Origin: Eleusine coracana subsp. coracana
Lineage: Eukaryota > Streptophyta > Magnoliopsida > Poales > Poaceae
Direction of reading: 5' to 3'
Length of the DNA stretch: 64,000 nt
NCBI GenBank assembly: GCA_032690845.1
Contig: CM064426.1
Coordinates: 75,132,403 to 75,196,402 of the forward strand
Part shown: in pieces, positions 11,759 through 23,673 of the stretch
Layout of the letters: each line of letters begins with the position of its first letter
How positions within the stretch are numbered: position 1 is the first letter of the stretch
Made by a program: the position numbers and the translations under genes
Notes under the pieces: generated by a model
What the model was told of the DNA's origin: nothing
The model's database searches: none
Seen by the model: the letters and a program-made list of their open reading frames with translations, nothing else

Positions 11759-11802
<44 letters not shown>

Positions 11803-12014
11803 GTGATGGCTGGGAGTGGGAGTGAAGTGTTTAGGTTAGGGTTAGGCGAAATATATACTTAAATATTCTGTTGTGGCCTCAATGTAAAAAGGAGCACTTG
11901 GTATTAATGGGCCACTGAAGAGGCCCATCGCTAAAGATGATCTTTATTTTCTATGACAGGCCTCTTAATTCTGTGGAGGAATAATGATGGGTCCAAGATG
12001 TATTTGTTATTAAT
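10912..12014. other. Repeat-derived DNA left of the LTR element
   Basis: Contains short palindromic motifs such as CTATAGTGACAG and a GC-rich block (11270-11690) that opens several overlapping ORFs on both strands, none with a domain. It may be the left end of a CACTA-like element that received the LTR element, with a possible right end near 29127. The evidence is weak. Confidence 0.3.
11730..11803. repeat. Compound microsatellite (TC)n-(TG)n-(AG)n
   Basis: Three dinucleotide tracts in series: TC at 11730-11747, TG at 11749-11782 (one interruption) and AG at 11783-11803. Both ends are complementary (TC and AG), so the block can fold back. Confidence 0.95.
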
Positions 12015-13211
12015 TGTTGATGGTCCTTAAATGCCAAATTCGGTCATCAAATCCCTACATAAAACATATCAAAGGAATAACCAACATAGTAGTAATAGTT
12101 TATTATTAACAATTTTTGCAAGTGTTGGTGAATATTTATATGCAGGTGATTTATCCACATATTAGAGGGAAAGCACAAATAATTAAAGAAGGAAATACAC
12201 TTCCAGCCAATTAGAGGATAATACACAGATCAAATGACCAACCTACAACACCAAATTGACATATAGTAGACCTAACACGTGGAGGAGTCAAGGGGGTGGG
12301 GCACCCACCAGTGTGCCAGAAGAACTAGGGGCCACTAGGCCCCACCCCTATTCAGCCGAACAAAAAGTGGGCCCAATGGTACCCAGCTACCTATGGCCGT
12401 TTCCCACCACCTTTCCTATGTCAGTTCCTCCGGTTAGGGTGGTAGTTATTACCTCAGGACCATATTTGTGTTACATATAAGGAGGGGAGTGCCTCCACTC
12501 CAAAACACACAAGAAGAAATAATTAGAGCTTCACTCCAAAAGCGTAGTGCTGGCTAGTTAGTTCTTAGAAAATAGTGAGGGAGAGAGGGAGTACTCGGGG
12601 AAGTGTTGGGGTTGTCGGCAATCTTCCCCATGTTTGTACCTCGATGTATGGTTTCCTTTTCAAGTAAGTATTCATGATTACTTTAGGTATTTAAGTTTCC
12701 TATTTAAGTAAATTATATCCTGTATTGCTTATAGGATCATCGCTCTATTTAGTTAGAGTACCTTTGTCTTCTATAAGCGTGGTACTGAGACTTTGATAGT
12801 CATTCATAGTGTAGACATGGTGTCTAGACTAGAGATTACCTTTGTTTGTTGCATGCCTCATGGTTTGTAGATGTAGTTGGTAGGTGATGACAACCCTATC
12901 TAGCCTTAGGAATCCACCACATTCAGATATATCATAGAGCAGTTGGTAGGAGTTGTCTGCGGATGCAAGGGTAAGTCGGTTCCCGAAGTAAGCAATTAGA
13001 GATTGGTCCTATCTTATTATTGGATCTTTGACCTTAGGAATCCTCTCTACCCTTTGCCTACCATATTCTTGATGTTGTTTGACGGATTAGTTCAGGAAAT
13101 TTGTGTGCACACATTCCATGTGATTCTATAACCTGGAATACTCCTAGCTAAAGTGCTACATCAGTATTCATGTGATTGCAGATTCATTTGTTATCATAAG
13201 AAATACCAACA
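12015..13211 (+). repeat. Left LTR of the 12-28.5 kb element
   Basis: Shares long collinear stretches with 27327-28529, for example GATGGTCCTTAAATGCCAAA near the start and CTCCACTCCAAAACACACAA near 12500. A TATA-like ACATATAAGG lies near 12474. Visible divergence is well over several percent, which means an old insertion. Confidence 0.85.
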
Positions 13212-13219
13212 AGTATTTT

Positions 13220-13236
13220 TGGCGCCATTGCCGAGG
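13220..13236 (+). other. Primer-binding site of the LTR element
   Basis: TGGCGCCATTGCCGAGG, eight bases after the LTR end. It resembles the TGGCGCCGTTGCC type found in many Tat-lineage grass elements. Confidence 0.7.
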
Positions 13237-13320
13237 AACAATTACTGTATCATCTTTGAACCTTATTTATCCTCGTATCTTTTCATTTTCCTTTCTTTTT
13301 ATTTGTTTTCTTTTTCCATC

Positions 13321-13705
13321 AAGGAGCAACCTACTATCCAATCCTTTTCTGCTCCGAAGGGCGAGTTCATTGAGCCAATGCCGTTTGCGGTCCAAATTCG
13401 CACATCCAACTATGAACTTTGTCCTGACTTTATAGCCATGGTTCAGGAGAAATCCTTCTCTAGCCTTGATTTTGAAAATTCTTACCGTCGTCTACGAGAG
13501 TTTGAGTATTTGTGTTCATGTCTGTTCATCGACGGCATGACACATGAAATTCTAAAGTAGAAATTATTTCCCTTCTCCTTCATGAAAAGGGCAAAACAAT
13601 GGTACACTCATACCGTCGGAAGTGTGAAAGGTGATTGGAATAAACTTCAATATAAATTATGCCTCACATTCTTTCCTATACCCCAATTATCTCCCTTCAA
13701 ATGAA
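13321..13705 (+). pseudogene. Degenerate gag of the LTR element
   Basis: The frame that opens after the primer-binding site shows gag-like signatures of plant Ty3/gypsy elements: FENSYRRLREFEYLC, then, after an in-frame TAG at 13558-13560, KLFPFSFMKRAKQWY and a VGSVKGDW block, ending at a second stop near 13705. The in-frame stop makes it inactive. This is an old transposon relic, not a host gene. Confidence 0.75.
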
Positions 13706-14108
13706 AATTCTCAACCTTTGCTAGAATGAGAAGGAATCTATTAGAGCAGTTTGGCACAGGACCTCTCTTTGCTAAAATAATCCGACTCAGACTTGTCTAT
13801 ATCTGATCCTATATTACTTCAACACTTTTATTCGGGTCTAAACAAGGAGCATGTCCCAATATCTCCACATTATCGCCAGATCGTTTGTGCACACGGCTGC
13901 GACAGAAGGAAGAGATATACTAGAATGAATCTTAGAAGACACATCCTTCTTAGCCAATCTTAGCGAGCCCCTCTAGGAGGAAGCTACATCGCGCCACGAG
14001 GACCCCTCAATAGCCAAATCTGAGCGTATACCTTACATATCCCTATATTTGACTCTTGAGCCATCCCTCGGAACATGAACACTAAAGGTAGAAGAAATTC
14101 AATCTCGG

Positions 14109-14969
14109 GTGTTCTCACTTAGATTTGAGGAAGGTCTTTTTAAAGACTACGAGAACAACTCAAGTTATTTCTGCAAAGAGAAACCAGCAGTTCCCTTTTG
14201 TCCTCGCGATCTTCTAGAGGAAGGCAAACCAACCCACGAGGGTCTCTCAACAGCTGAATTTAAACTCATAGCTCTATCATCTCTAGATTTTGATATTGAT
14301 ACCTCTCAGAAGGAAGAACAAATTCTACCTTCGGGGTTGCCAGTTGAATTTGAGAATAGCTTACTTGATGATCATGGAAAAACCTCGAATTACATCTCGC
14401 AAATGAGGACTATGATATCTGCTTTGCCTCCTAGTCCTTTCCAAGAAGCAATTCCAATGCAGGCCATGAAGGAGTGGCAGTTGAAGGAAGAAAAGTGTTG
14501 TTTGAAAGAAATCCAAATCTTTTCACTTTCCACAACCATTCCTTGTTATATATGAAAAAATACTACCACATGGGTCACTATCATTCCTGAATACATGGCT
14601 TTTTAGCTTGTAGATGATATACCTCTTGAGTCAATCAATGCACTCTTCAAGGATGCATTATGAGTAACCTCTCCATGTCAGGGGATCCCAAGGGTTGTAC
14701 CAAATGAGTTAGACAAAGTTGTACTTCATTTGGGCTTCCACGCCTTTGTTATCATTGATTTTGAGCTCCTCCTAGGCTACCCACTAGAAAAACTTCACCG
14801 ACTAGGTGCATCTCAAGGAAGCCTTACCAAAAAGCTGATGGAAACTGCCTTCGCCACCAATACCTTTTGCATAGAAAATCCCTTGGTGAGGTCTCATCTT
14901 GAGTATTATCCTCTCGAGAAAGTGATGTTTGTTTCCCAACTCGCATCACTAAAGCATGTTTGTTTTTAG
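14109..14969 (+). pseudogene. Further broken ORFs of the LTR element
   Basis: Two open frames, 14109-14555 and 14730-14969, separated by stops. The second contains VIIDFELLLGYPLEKL, a phrase I associate with the post-gag part of large non-autonomous grass retroelements. I see no protease, reverse transcriptase or integrase motif. Confidence 0.45.
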
Positions 14970-16540
14970 GATGTGAAGCTTTACACCCAAGAAGGAGATG
15001 ATTCAGGAAGAACTCCAAATCCTTTTTGAAATCAAACCGTCATCTTTCTTACCTAGGCTTTTCCCCTCTAGCCCTTATTACTCCTTTCTCGATGGTGATC
15101 AAGAATCAACCTTCGATAAGTTTCTTGAGAAAGAGAAACATTGAGCCATTGGATTTGTTTAGCCATTGACTCTAGAAACAGGAAGAGAAGACAACAGGTG
15201 AGCATGATAATTTCTATATTGAAAGCCTATAGCATACACTAGAAAGAGGTCGCGGCCTTGCCCACGTGTCATTACCCGTACATTTGCATTTTAATAAAAG
15301 GAACGGTGTATATGGCAGTTGATTATTACCACCTCACTATGATTCAGTTATATTGCCCAACACAAACTAATAATGCCACTTCAAATATTTATGAACCTTA
15401 TACTCTTTATTTCCCAACCAATCAGCAAACATGATGAATATGGATACTTGGACAATTGATGCATACTGTTCAAATGGTAGCTTAGAATGGTATTCAACTT
15501 GAATAATCATGTCGTAACATTGAAGGAAGAGAACTATACTTTAGCTCTTGTTGATGATTGCAAAATATTTGTTTCCCATAGATAAAATTAGAAAAAAAAA
15601 TGATCCTGTACTTTCTAGCAATATACAAAAAACATTCAAAAATTCAAATGGGATATACTTTGACATCTACGGTTACCCCTTTGCCATGTCAATGTAATTG
15701 ACCAGCGAAATTATGCATGCTACATGATGATATTGTTATTAATAGCACACATATTAAAATAAATTGTCCAAGAAAGAATCAACATAAGTTAGTAGGTAAA
15801 AACATGTAAAACAAGATAAACTTAACATGGAGGAGGTGAAGAATTAGAGATATAATGATGGATTACATGATGGCTTGTAGTCTTGTACAATAACTAGTGA
15901 AACTGGGATTTCAACGCCAATCAGTGTGCAATGTAGAATGTCTCAGATTGCACATCGGGAAGAATCAAATTAGGAGCAACAGAACGGAATAATTGGATAT
16001 ATTATACACGTTTTTCACCGGGCAGAATCCCTGCTGCTCTTGGGAAATGGACGTGTTTTATTCCAGGGCAGAAAAAGAGATGTCCAAACTTTTTATCTTC
16101 ACTCATAACCTTTTCTTTTTTGTAACCTGATGTTTTCTGTTAGTTATAGAAAATACAGGAATTTGAAATGAACTACAAACATGTAGATAAACGATGTTAT
16201 GATTTTGTATATATTTCTATTCTGACATGAAGGCCTCTAAGCAGATCATTCAAGTATTTCGTCATTTTTACTATTTTTTTCTAGCATACTATCTAAAAAA
16301 TTGAATATCTTGCACCATTTGGTTGATGGAAGAAGCTTAGATGTCTTAAATTTTCCATCACGATAAAAACTGAAGCTGAGTCAAGCTTAGGAGTTCAGGG
16401 TTCAACTGAATAGTATAATATTTTGTGAATAATCTTTATACGCTAGAGTTTAGTCGTATGCATAAGGGTGTTTGGTTGGCTTAGAATGGTGTTTGGTTGA
16501 CTGAAAAAAAAATTGATAGTTGCATCTTCAAGACACAATG
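14970..16540. other. Interior of the LTR element, nothing further seen
   Basis: AT-rich, with no ORF of interest and no clear repeat boundary. Confidence 0.4.
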
Positions 16541-17140
16541 GGTCTGATTGGTTTCTTGCACGGCTCTAGCCTGTACCACAACAGCGAGTCAGGCTCCTGC
16601 TAGCCAGGCTGATGGCATGCAAAAGTATGTTGTTTGGATACATGAGTACTTAGAACATGGTCGAGTAGAGCATTTGATTGGTTGTCTTAACATATTGGTG
16701 GAACTGCACCACTACTCTCTCGTTACATGCAGCTTGCACGCTCGCATGAGCTCTGCTTAGCTTGGCTCGGTTGAAACGACCATTTTTTGTGTATCTGCAA
16801 AGCCTGACCGAGGAAAGAATCTTGCACAGTGCGGGACAGGCCCAGCAGCTATTGCACTCATCCAATCATGCGTCGATTGCATGTCGAGAGCCTGGTAAGA
16901 CTGAAACCAGCCAACAAATCAGACTCAATGTATGCAGATGCAGACTTGAATGCTTATGCTGCACCGAGCGAATTAGGCTCATGGTAAACGAAAATCAATT
17001 TGGTTTCTTAGAAGCCTAGTTGGGTGCAGCCTTTTGCAATTTGCATCTGGTGAGCTCAGCTCTAACGCTCATCCATGCAACCAATCACTTGGATGTTGCA
17101 CACGGTGAGCCTGATTGTGTTTGAATCAGGAAACCAATCG
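16541..17140. mobile_element. Possible MITE-like insertion
   Basis: The left edge TCTGATTGGTTTC is matched in inverse by GAAACCAATCG near 17140. Several further TTGG/CCAA motifs lie inside. No clear target duplication was found, so the boundaries are approximate. Confidence 0.35.
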
Positions 17141-20100
17141 CAACCAATCACTCGGATGTATCTGCTCTCCCAATTGATAGTAATGAATGTTACACATATA
17201 AGAAAAAAATCTCTATCACCTCAGATGAGAGTAAGCAATTGAAAGCATGTGACTGTGTGTATCTTTTGGTCATGCTTAGTGACGGCAATATTTGTAGCCA
17301 AGATATGGAGCTCGTCCTCTTAGCATTTTTTTTTATAATAGTCCTCCACACATTTGGAGACGTTGGCGGAGGTGGGCTACCAATGAAGAGAAAGATAACT
17401 CATCTGCAGCCATGTTAGACGCATTGAAATGATCTTGCCATTTTTGTTAATCATGACAGAAGTATTATTGGCCAGGCTCATGGGTGACGTGATTTTGATC
17501 TCGAAATGAGACGAAGAGTCGAGGGAGGTGTCAGTCGTGGATGTAGTATTATTAGGAATAGAGCACCTTTGTGGTGGGCTGAAATAAATATTAGCCCTTC
17601 ATTCTTTCTAATCTAACGGTTTAGACACACTAATACTACTTAATCTCTTTAAGTAGTATGATGTAGTATTTTTGAAGTAGTATAATAGATTAAGGGTATT
17701 TTGGACAAAAGGACTGCCGCCGGAGCCGCAACCATCACGACCACCGCAGCCATGGAGGCATCATCGACATCCATCCACCACACTCCCGTCAATGCAGATC
17801 ACATGGCGGCCCTGCCGAGACAGCGAATCGATTGGCGGCGGCGCGATGAACACCGAGTGCATGACGGCAGTGATGTCATGGCGGAGCCTATAGCATTGTC
17901 CGTGTGCTCGTGTTCTTGGTAGAACTCTTGGCCACCTAATCGATCTGGAGGAACTCTACAGTCCTCTCGCACATCATCAATTTGCCTTTGATAACCTACT
18001 TTCAGTAAAAATTACAAAAAAGTCAACTTGAAATTTCCAAGTCTACCAAACGCTCATTTTTCTAGACTAAGCATCCGTAAATTGAATGAGTGTAGAACAT
18101 ATTATCGCCTCCAATAGCTGGGCACAAACATATTGACATTTGATAAAAACATATTAGAGTGGCTACAAGATCCAGATCTTGCTGGTTTGTATTTGGGCGC
18201 AGCAGCAACTAGATCACAAGGCAGAGAGATATTGGCGGTGGAATGTGGAACAGAACCACTAATTAACAGCCATGTTCATCAGCACTGAAGAAATAGCTCA
18301 TATTGCATCTCAGCCTGTGAGATTTGCCTGCAAATGAACAGGAACCCAACCAGACATAAGAGCAACCTACGAGCTCGTCGGCTCCTACTGGCGGTGCATC
18401 GGAGGAATTTAGCCTACGACTCGACGACCTCATCGTGATGTAGACGTACGGAAGGTCCGACCAAGGCCAGGAATGTTGCAGTTGCAGCTGAACCATGAAA
18501 ACGGACGGGGCTTGTCGCGGAGAGTTGAGATCCGACATGGAACAATACTGCTACCTCCTGATTGCCGCCGGAGGTGACTGGCCAGAAAAGAGTGTTTCAG
18601 ATTTTCTTTCTTCAGATCATACCGATTCGGCGTAACTTGAGTGTATATTACATGTGGTGGCATTACTCAATTATCTAGTCAATTACGGATTTGTCCTTAT
18701 TAATCAGCGCTCAGATTTAATTTATACTACTTCATTATTTAAAGTAGTATAGTCCACCGTAACGGAAACCTAGGAATACAGGGAGACTGGAGGGAAGAGT
18801 CGGGAGCGGCTAAAGTCCTCCGTGTGGTATGTCCTCTACAAATCTGACGCATGTGAGCGCTTGAGAGGAAAAATTTAGACGGCGCTACGTTAGACTGACG
18901 GCACTCGTCATATTCTAAATCCATTCTCTAAAGGGAATATTCCGTCCTGTTCATGATATTCTCTCCTCTATATCCAGTTTTTCCACACTCATTTATACTC
19001 TATATTCATCCTCTATATCAACTACCCAATATTTTATTTTATTTTTCGTTCCCCTTTCCTCTTCTCTCCCTCTTTATTGCATCTCTCGCCGTGTCCCCCA
19101 CGCGCGCTCCGCGCCGCAGCCACCCCGCCGCCAGAGCCCGCAGCCACCCTTGCCACGGAGCCCACCTCCCCCGCGCGCCCTCCACCATAGCCCTCCTCCT
19201 CGCAACCTCTGCCGCCGGGCACTCCTCCTCACGACCACCGTGGCCTCCTCCTCGCGACCTCCGCTACCGGGCCCTCCTCCTCGTGACCTCCGCAATCAGG
19301 CCTGCCTCCCCCGTCATGGCCATATCCGGTGGGATTTGAGCCCGAGCACTGGGCCCAGGACCATCGCGTCCTCCTCCCCCCCCCCCCCCCCCCCCTCCCC
19401 CTCCCTCCTCCGGTCGGATCTGGCAGGATTCAGCGTGGGCCTCTCTTTGACCCCCTCGTCGATCCCGACCCCCTCATCGTTGTGCAGCTCCAACTCGTCG
19501 ATCGATGGTGCTTCCCTCCTCCTCAACTTCCACCGGCGGCGCTAGATCTGGAGCATAGCGGCGGACCGGTGGCATCCAGGTCCGCAGGCTCCAACGCTGG
19601 CGGGAGGGTTGTTGGGTGGCAGGCGCTCCGATGATGGGCCCCATCTGACATGGAGTGATAGCGGCCGGACGGCAAGCACACTGGGGGTAGCGTACCATGA
19701 GCTTTCTGCTAGGATAACGCACCGGCTAGCAGACCCTGGTGCAGACATTTTTCCGCTATCTCGGTCCTAGAGTCCTGGAGGACTGAGTAGCGGACACCGG
19801 TGCAGTGAGTCTTACTCCCAGCTGAATTGGTGGGCTGCACATGCATGGAACTGAAGCAGTAGTAGGTCGGTAAAATAAATGCTGATGCAAGGTAGTATAA
19901 GAGAGATAAAAGGAAGGGTGAAAATATGAGGTAAAATATTTATTTAAAATATGCAATCGATGCTTTCATATACTATAATATGAAATTTGGTTCATAATAT
20001 GATTTTCTACAACATAAAATAAAATAAAATAAGCAAGGAATTATGATTCAAAAATAAATAGTTACAACTGCTCTCACAATATTTTTTTATCAAGATAAAT

Positions 20101-20161
20101 AATTTATCATGTATTGTACCATGAACAAAATTGATGAGATGTAATAAAATTCTATTATGTA
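17141..20161. other. Repeat-derived interior with GC-rich blocks
   Basis: Two GC-rich patches (17700-17920 and 19080-19640) open overlapping ORFs on both strands without domains. They are flanked by AT-rich pieces with related AAGTAGTATAA motifs in opposite orientation (near 17680 and 18740), which may be the ends of a Mutator-like or Pack-type insertion. A 20-base C run lies at 19376-19395. Nothing supports a functional gene. Confidence 0.35.
19376..19395. repeat. Poly-C run, 20 bases
   Basis: Read directly. Its length may be unreliable in sequencing. Confidence 0.9.
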
Positions 20162-20335
20162 CTCCCTAATGTTTTCTAACTTATAAGACACCCTCGCATT
20201 CCAATACATCTTTCCCTCTTTCTAATACATTCTTATCTCTATTTCTCTCCTTGTTTTCTGTGCAACTATTATTTTTGTATCTTCTTTATTCCCATGCCCA
20301 AGGCTAAAACGTCATGTAATTTAGAACAGAGGAAG
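20162..20335. mobile_element. Stowaway-like MITE
   Basis: Starts CTCCCTAATG after TA (20160-20161) and ends AACAGAGGAAG before TA (20336-20337). The left part also contains ACTTATAAGAC, typical of this family. 174 bp. Confidence 0.7.
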
Positions 20336-21628
20336 TAGATGAATAATTTGTGTTCTCATGTATTGCACCGTGATACAAATTTCAAGCTGCAAAAAAATTT
20401 ATGTAAATAAAAATAAAATTAAGATTGTAGTAAAAAGATGAATAGTTACAATGAGCTATCTAAAATATTTCTCATTACATTATATCAATTTAATATTATT
20501 TGCTAAATATATAAATTTATATTTATTGAATTTAGCATATTATTCATGCAAAATGTAACAAAATCTTGTTTTTCTGTAGTAAATGCATTTACTAAGGCCT
20601 TGGACGGACCAGAGTGCTTCATGTGGTGTATGGGCAACATGGATTCAATTGTTTAGTACTTCATATTTTATTTTCTATTCTTAAAGTGTGTTTATACTCT
20701 CTGACATGCGGAGGATATCAAGCGCTGAGGAGCGGTAACTTTCCTCGGAAGAGTCTAGAGACTACGATAGTAACTCACTGTAATTTCACACTGGACGGCT
20801 CACAATGGATTTTAGCTGGATCCAATGGCTAGAACTGATGAAGCTGACGTGGGATGATGTAATTTTGAGAAACCGCGCAGGTTTAGATATTGAAAGATGA
20901 TTGTTTAATGAATCTCTAGAGTCAATCAACCCTTGTGCCAATCGCACCTACAAGGACTACAACCACCTCAAGAGCCCTATCAGTAAAATTTTTGTTAGAA
21001 TGGTTGTAGATGCTTTCATTTATCATAAATATTGCATATCTTGTGGTCGCATTTTGTCACTAACCATGCAGATAGAGAATCAATGATACATCTACAATTG
21101 GCATGAGCTGGGAACTACGTTGTCAATGATAGTTGCACCATGGAGTCCCCAATGGTCGAGCTCTAACCGAATACAAAGCAATGTCGGGAGATGGCCTGGA
21201 TTATCATTTTTCTTTTTCTTCAATAAAAGCAAGCACATGTTTTTAGGTTTTGTTTGTCTTGAGGTATTTTTTATCACTAACCATTTTAGGTTGAGATTAA
21301 AAAGAATGTTGGTCACTCTAACAACATGGTACTTATGGTGATGGAACCCACTACAAGAAGATTGCAATATTGCACACTTGATTTTTGGCATCTCACGATA
21401 CAAAAATCCAAGTGTGGGGGAATTTTGTAAGTATCTTGTAGCAAGTTCCATTTTTACCAATTTTATCTTGGTTTAAAAGTGTTGTTAGTTCTTGCATTTA
21501 CGCATTGCTACTAAAATAAAAATAAAATAAAGTTGTGACACTATCAGGCCCATAAAACCGGTAGAGTTCCTTTTGCTTTTACCTTTTTTTTGTTTTTGTT
21601 CTTTGTTGGATAAAGCAGCCGTACAAGA
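20336..21628. other. Interior of the LTR element, nothing further seen
   Basis: AT-rich, with short ORFs (20614-20832, 20901-21086, 21092-21460) that carry no domain I recognise. Confidence 0.4.
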
Positions 21629-23673
21629 TGTAACATCCAGAAATCAATTAAGACTTTATTTGGAAAACATAGGACTTTTTGGCTACCAAACCTTTGGTTT
21701 TTCCCACCTTTCCGTAAAGAAGAAGGTGTAACCCAATGGCAGAGCAAGGCTGCTGCTGAACGCCAGGAAATAGGAGGAGAAAAGCCAAGGGAGAAGAGGA
21801 GGAGAAGTAAAGAAGAGAGAGGAGAAAGGAAAGAAGGGGTGGATCCTAGGAGGGAAACAAATCTATGGCTTCTCCCTCACCATGATTGGAGATCAAGGTA
21901 GGATCTTGATGTTACCCTCTCTGATTTTGAGTAGATTAAAACCAATATTTAGTGGTAATCATGTTAGGTTTTAATTAGACTCCTAGATCTCCCTTGTTGT
22001 GGTTCCGGCATAGCAGATTCAGTCAAGTTTGAAGATCTCTCTGTTTTCCCATGTTTCTGACCTTAAAAAAATATGAAATCTTTCTAAGATCTATAGAGAT
22101 TTTGATGATCTTTCCAACGGTGTATGATATAGTTTCACCGGATCTGAGATGCCAGAGTTGTACTATTTCTAATAAGACAAATTTTCAGTTTTGTAAATCT
22201 AATGTTTGTCTGTTCAAGTCTGAATCTATCATGCTTAGCTTCTAAATTAGGACTCAGGGTGACTTAGGAAAGTGTTGAATATTTCATAACCTTTCTGGAT
22301 TGGGGTCATTTGTCACCACAACTAGTGGGTAACTCCAGTTACGATGTTTTTAGTACAACTGTTCTGCTTTTGCTGTCAGATTGTCAATCTGTTATATAAT
22401 CTCAAGTTAGTCCATGATAATTATTTTTCTGGAGGATGGTCTGAACTAGAAAATTAACTCTAATGCAGTTTTACAGCCTTTGAAGAAAGATAGGATTTTT
22501 ATGACCAAAGTGTATCAAGATATCTGTATTTTGATGCAACTCTGTCAGTTCTAGATAGTCTGTCTTGAAGTGCAGTTGAGGCTAATTTTCAGACATGATA
22601 ACTTTAGATTCTTTCATATTGGTGTAGCATACTTCCTGTAGTATCCAAATAATCTGATTTGTCAAGTGTTGTTGCTTTTATATTAGAACATTATGAGGAA
22701 TACAAGCAAACATACTTCTGTCATGTTTGTAGTACTTGAGTAGTTTAGTAAGCGACGGGTTTGGACGTTGTAGAAGCTCTTTACTTGTTGCCTCTTTACT
22801 TGTTGCTTTACATATGCATAATTATTATGATGCTAAGAAATGCTTATGATCAGGTGGTGCTTCTTCGGACCATGTTTAGCTTTTTGGCTTGACTATTGGT
22901 GAAGGCAAGTAAACGTAGCGCCGTGGTCTACATGCTTTAACTCTGTTATTTGAATTGCCTCCACTAAATTTTAATACTTCACACCAGCAAGATAATCTGT
23001 TAATTGGAAGTTATTTGTTTCTTTTGAAGTATCCTTATATCATATTATGGCAATTCTATTTGCATTTGAAGTTTGAAGCACACATGAGTTCATACATTGC
23101 AATCTTGCATTTTTGCACTATCCGTTGGATGCATAAGAAGACACCGTAGTCTGATATTGGTGCAGTAAGTACCGGTACAGCAATGCACATTGAATTAAGC
23201 AATGTGGTTGCAGCCCTCACTTCCTTTTGTTTGAATTTGAGGGTAGAAGTGAAGTCATGCATTGCATTGCATCAGTTGCACCTGCATTTGCATGGAAGTT
23301 TATACATATGAAGCAAATAATGTTTTATTCTTACGATATGGTTTTTTTATTTAGTTGATATAGTATTTTGATGTTGTAATTTAAATTTGATGCTTAATCA
23401 AACTATGGTTTGAATAATATTATTAAAGCAGTTTACTTGTTGAGGTTTTCCATAAACCTCATATGCTTCTTATGTCATCTCAGGTACTTGAGCTTGGAAG
23501 ATTTGAACATAGGAAGCGAGTAGCAACACGTATGCATGATTTGTCACCATCTCACTGTTCAAACACTGAAGTTTTTATAACAATGCTCGGCTGTTTGAAT
23601 CTTCCTTTTTGTGGAATAATCACTTGGTGTTGTAAAGTCTTGTGTAATCTGTTCATACTATTTGTTTGATGCT

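Noticed and set aside
19034..19748. Overlapping ORFs on both strands in a GC-rich patch
   Set aside because: Pro/Arg-rich, no domain, lying in repeat-derived DNA inside an LTR element; composition artefact.
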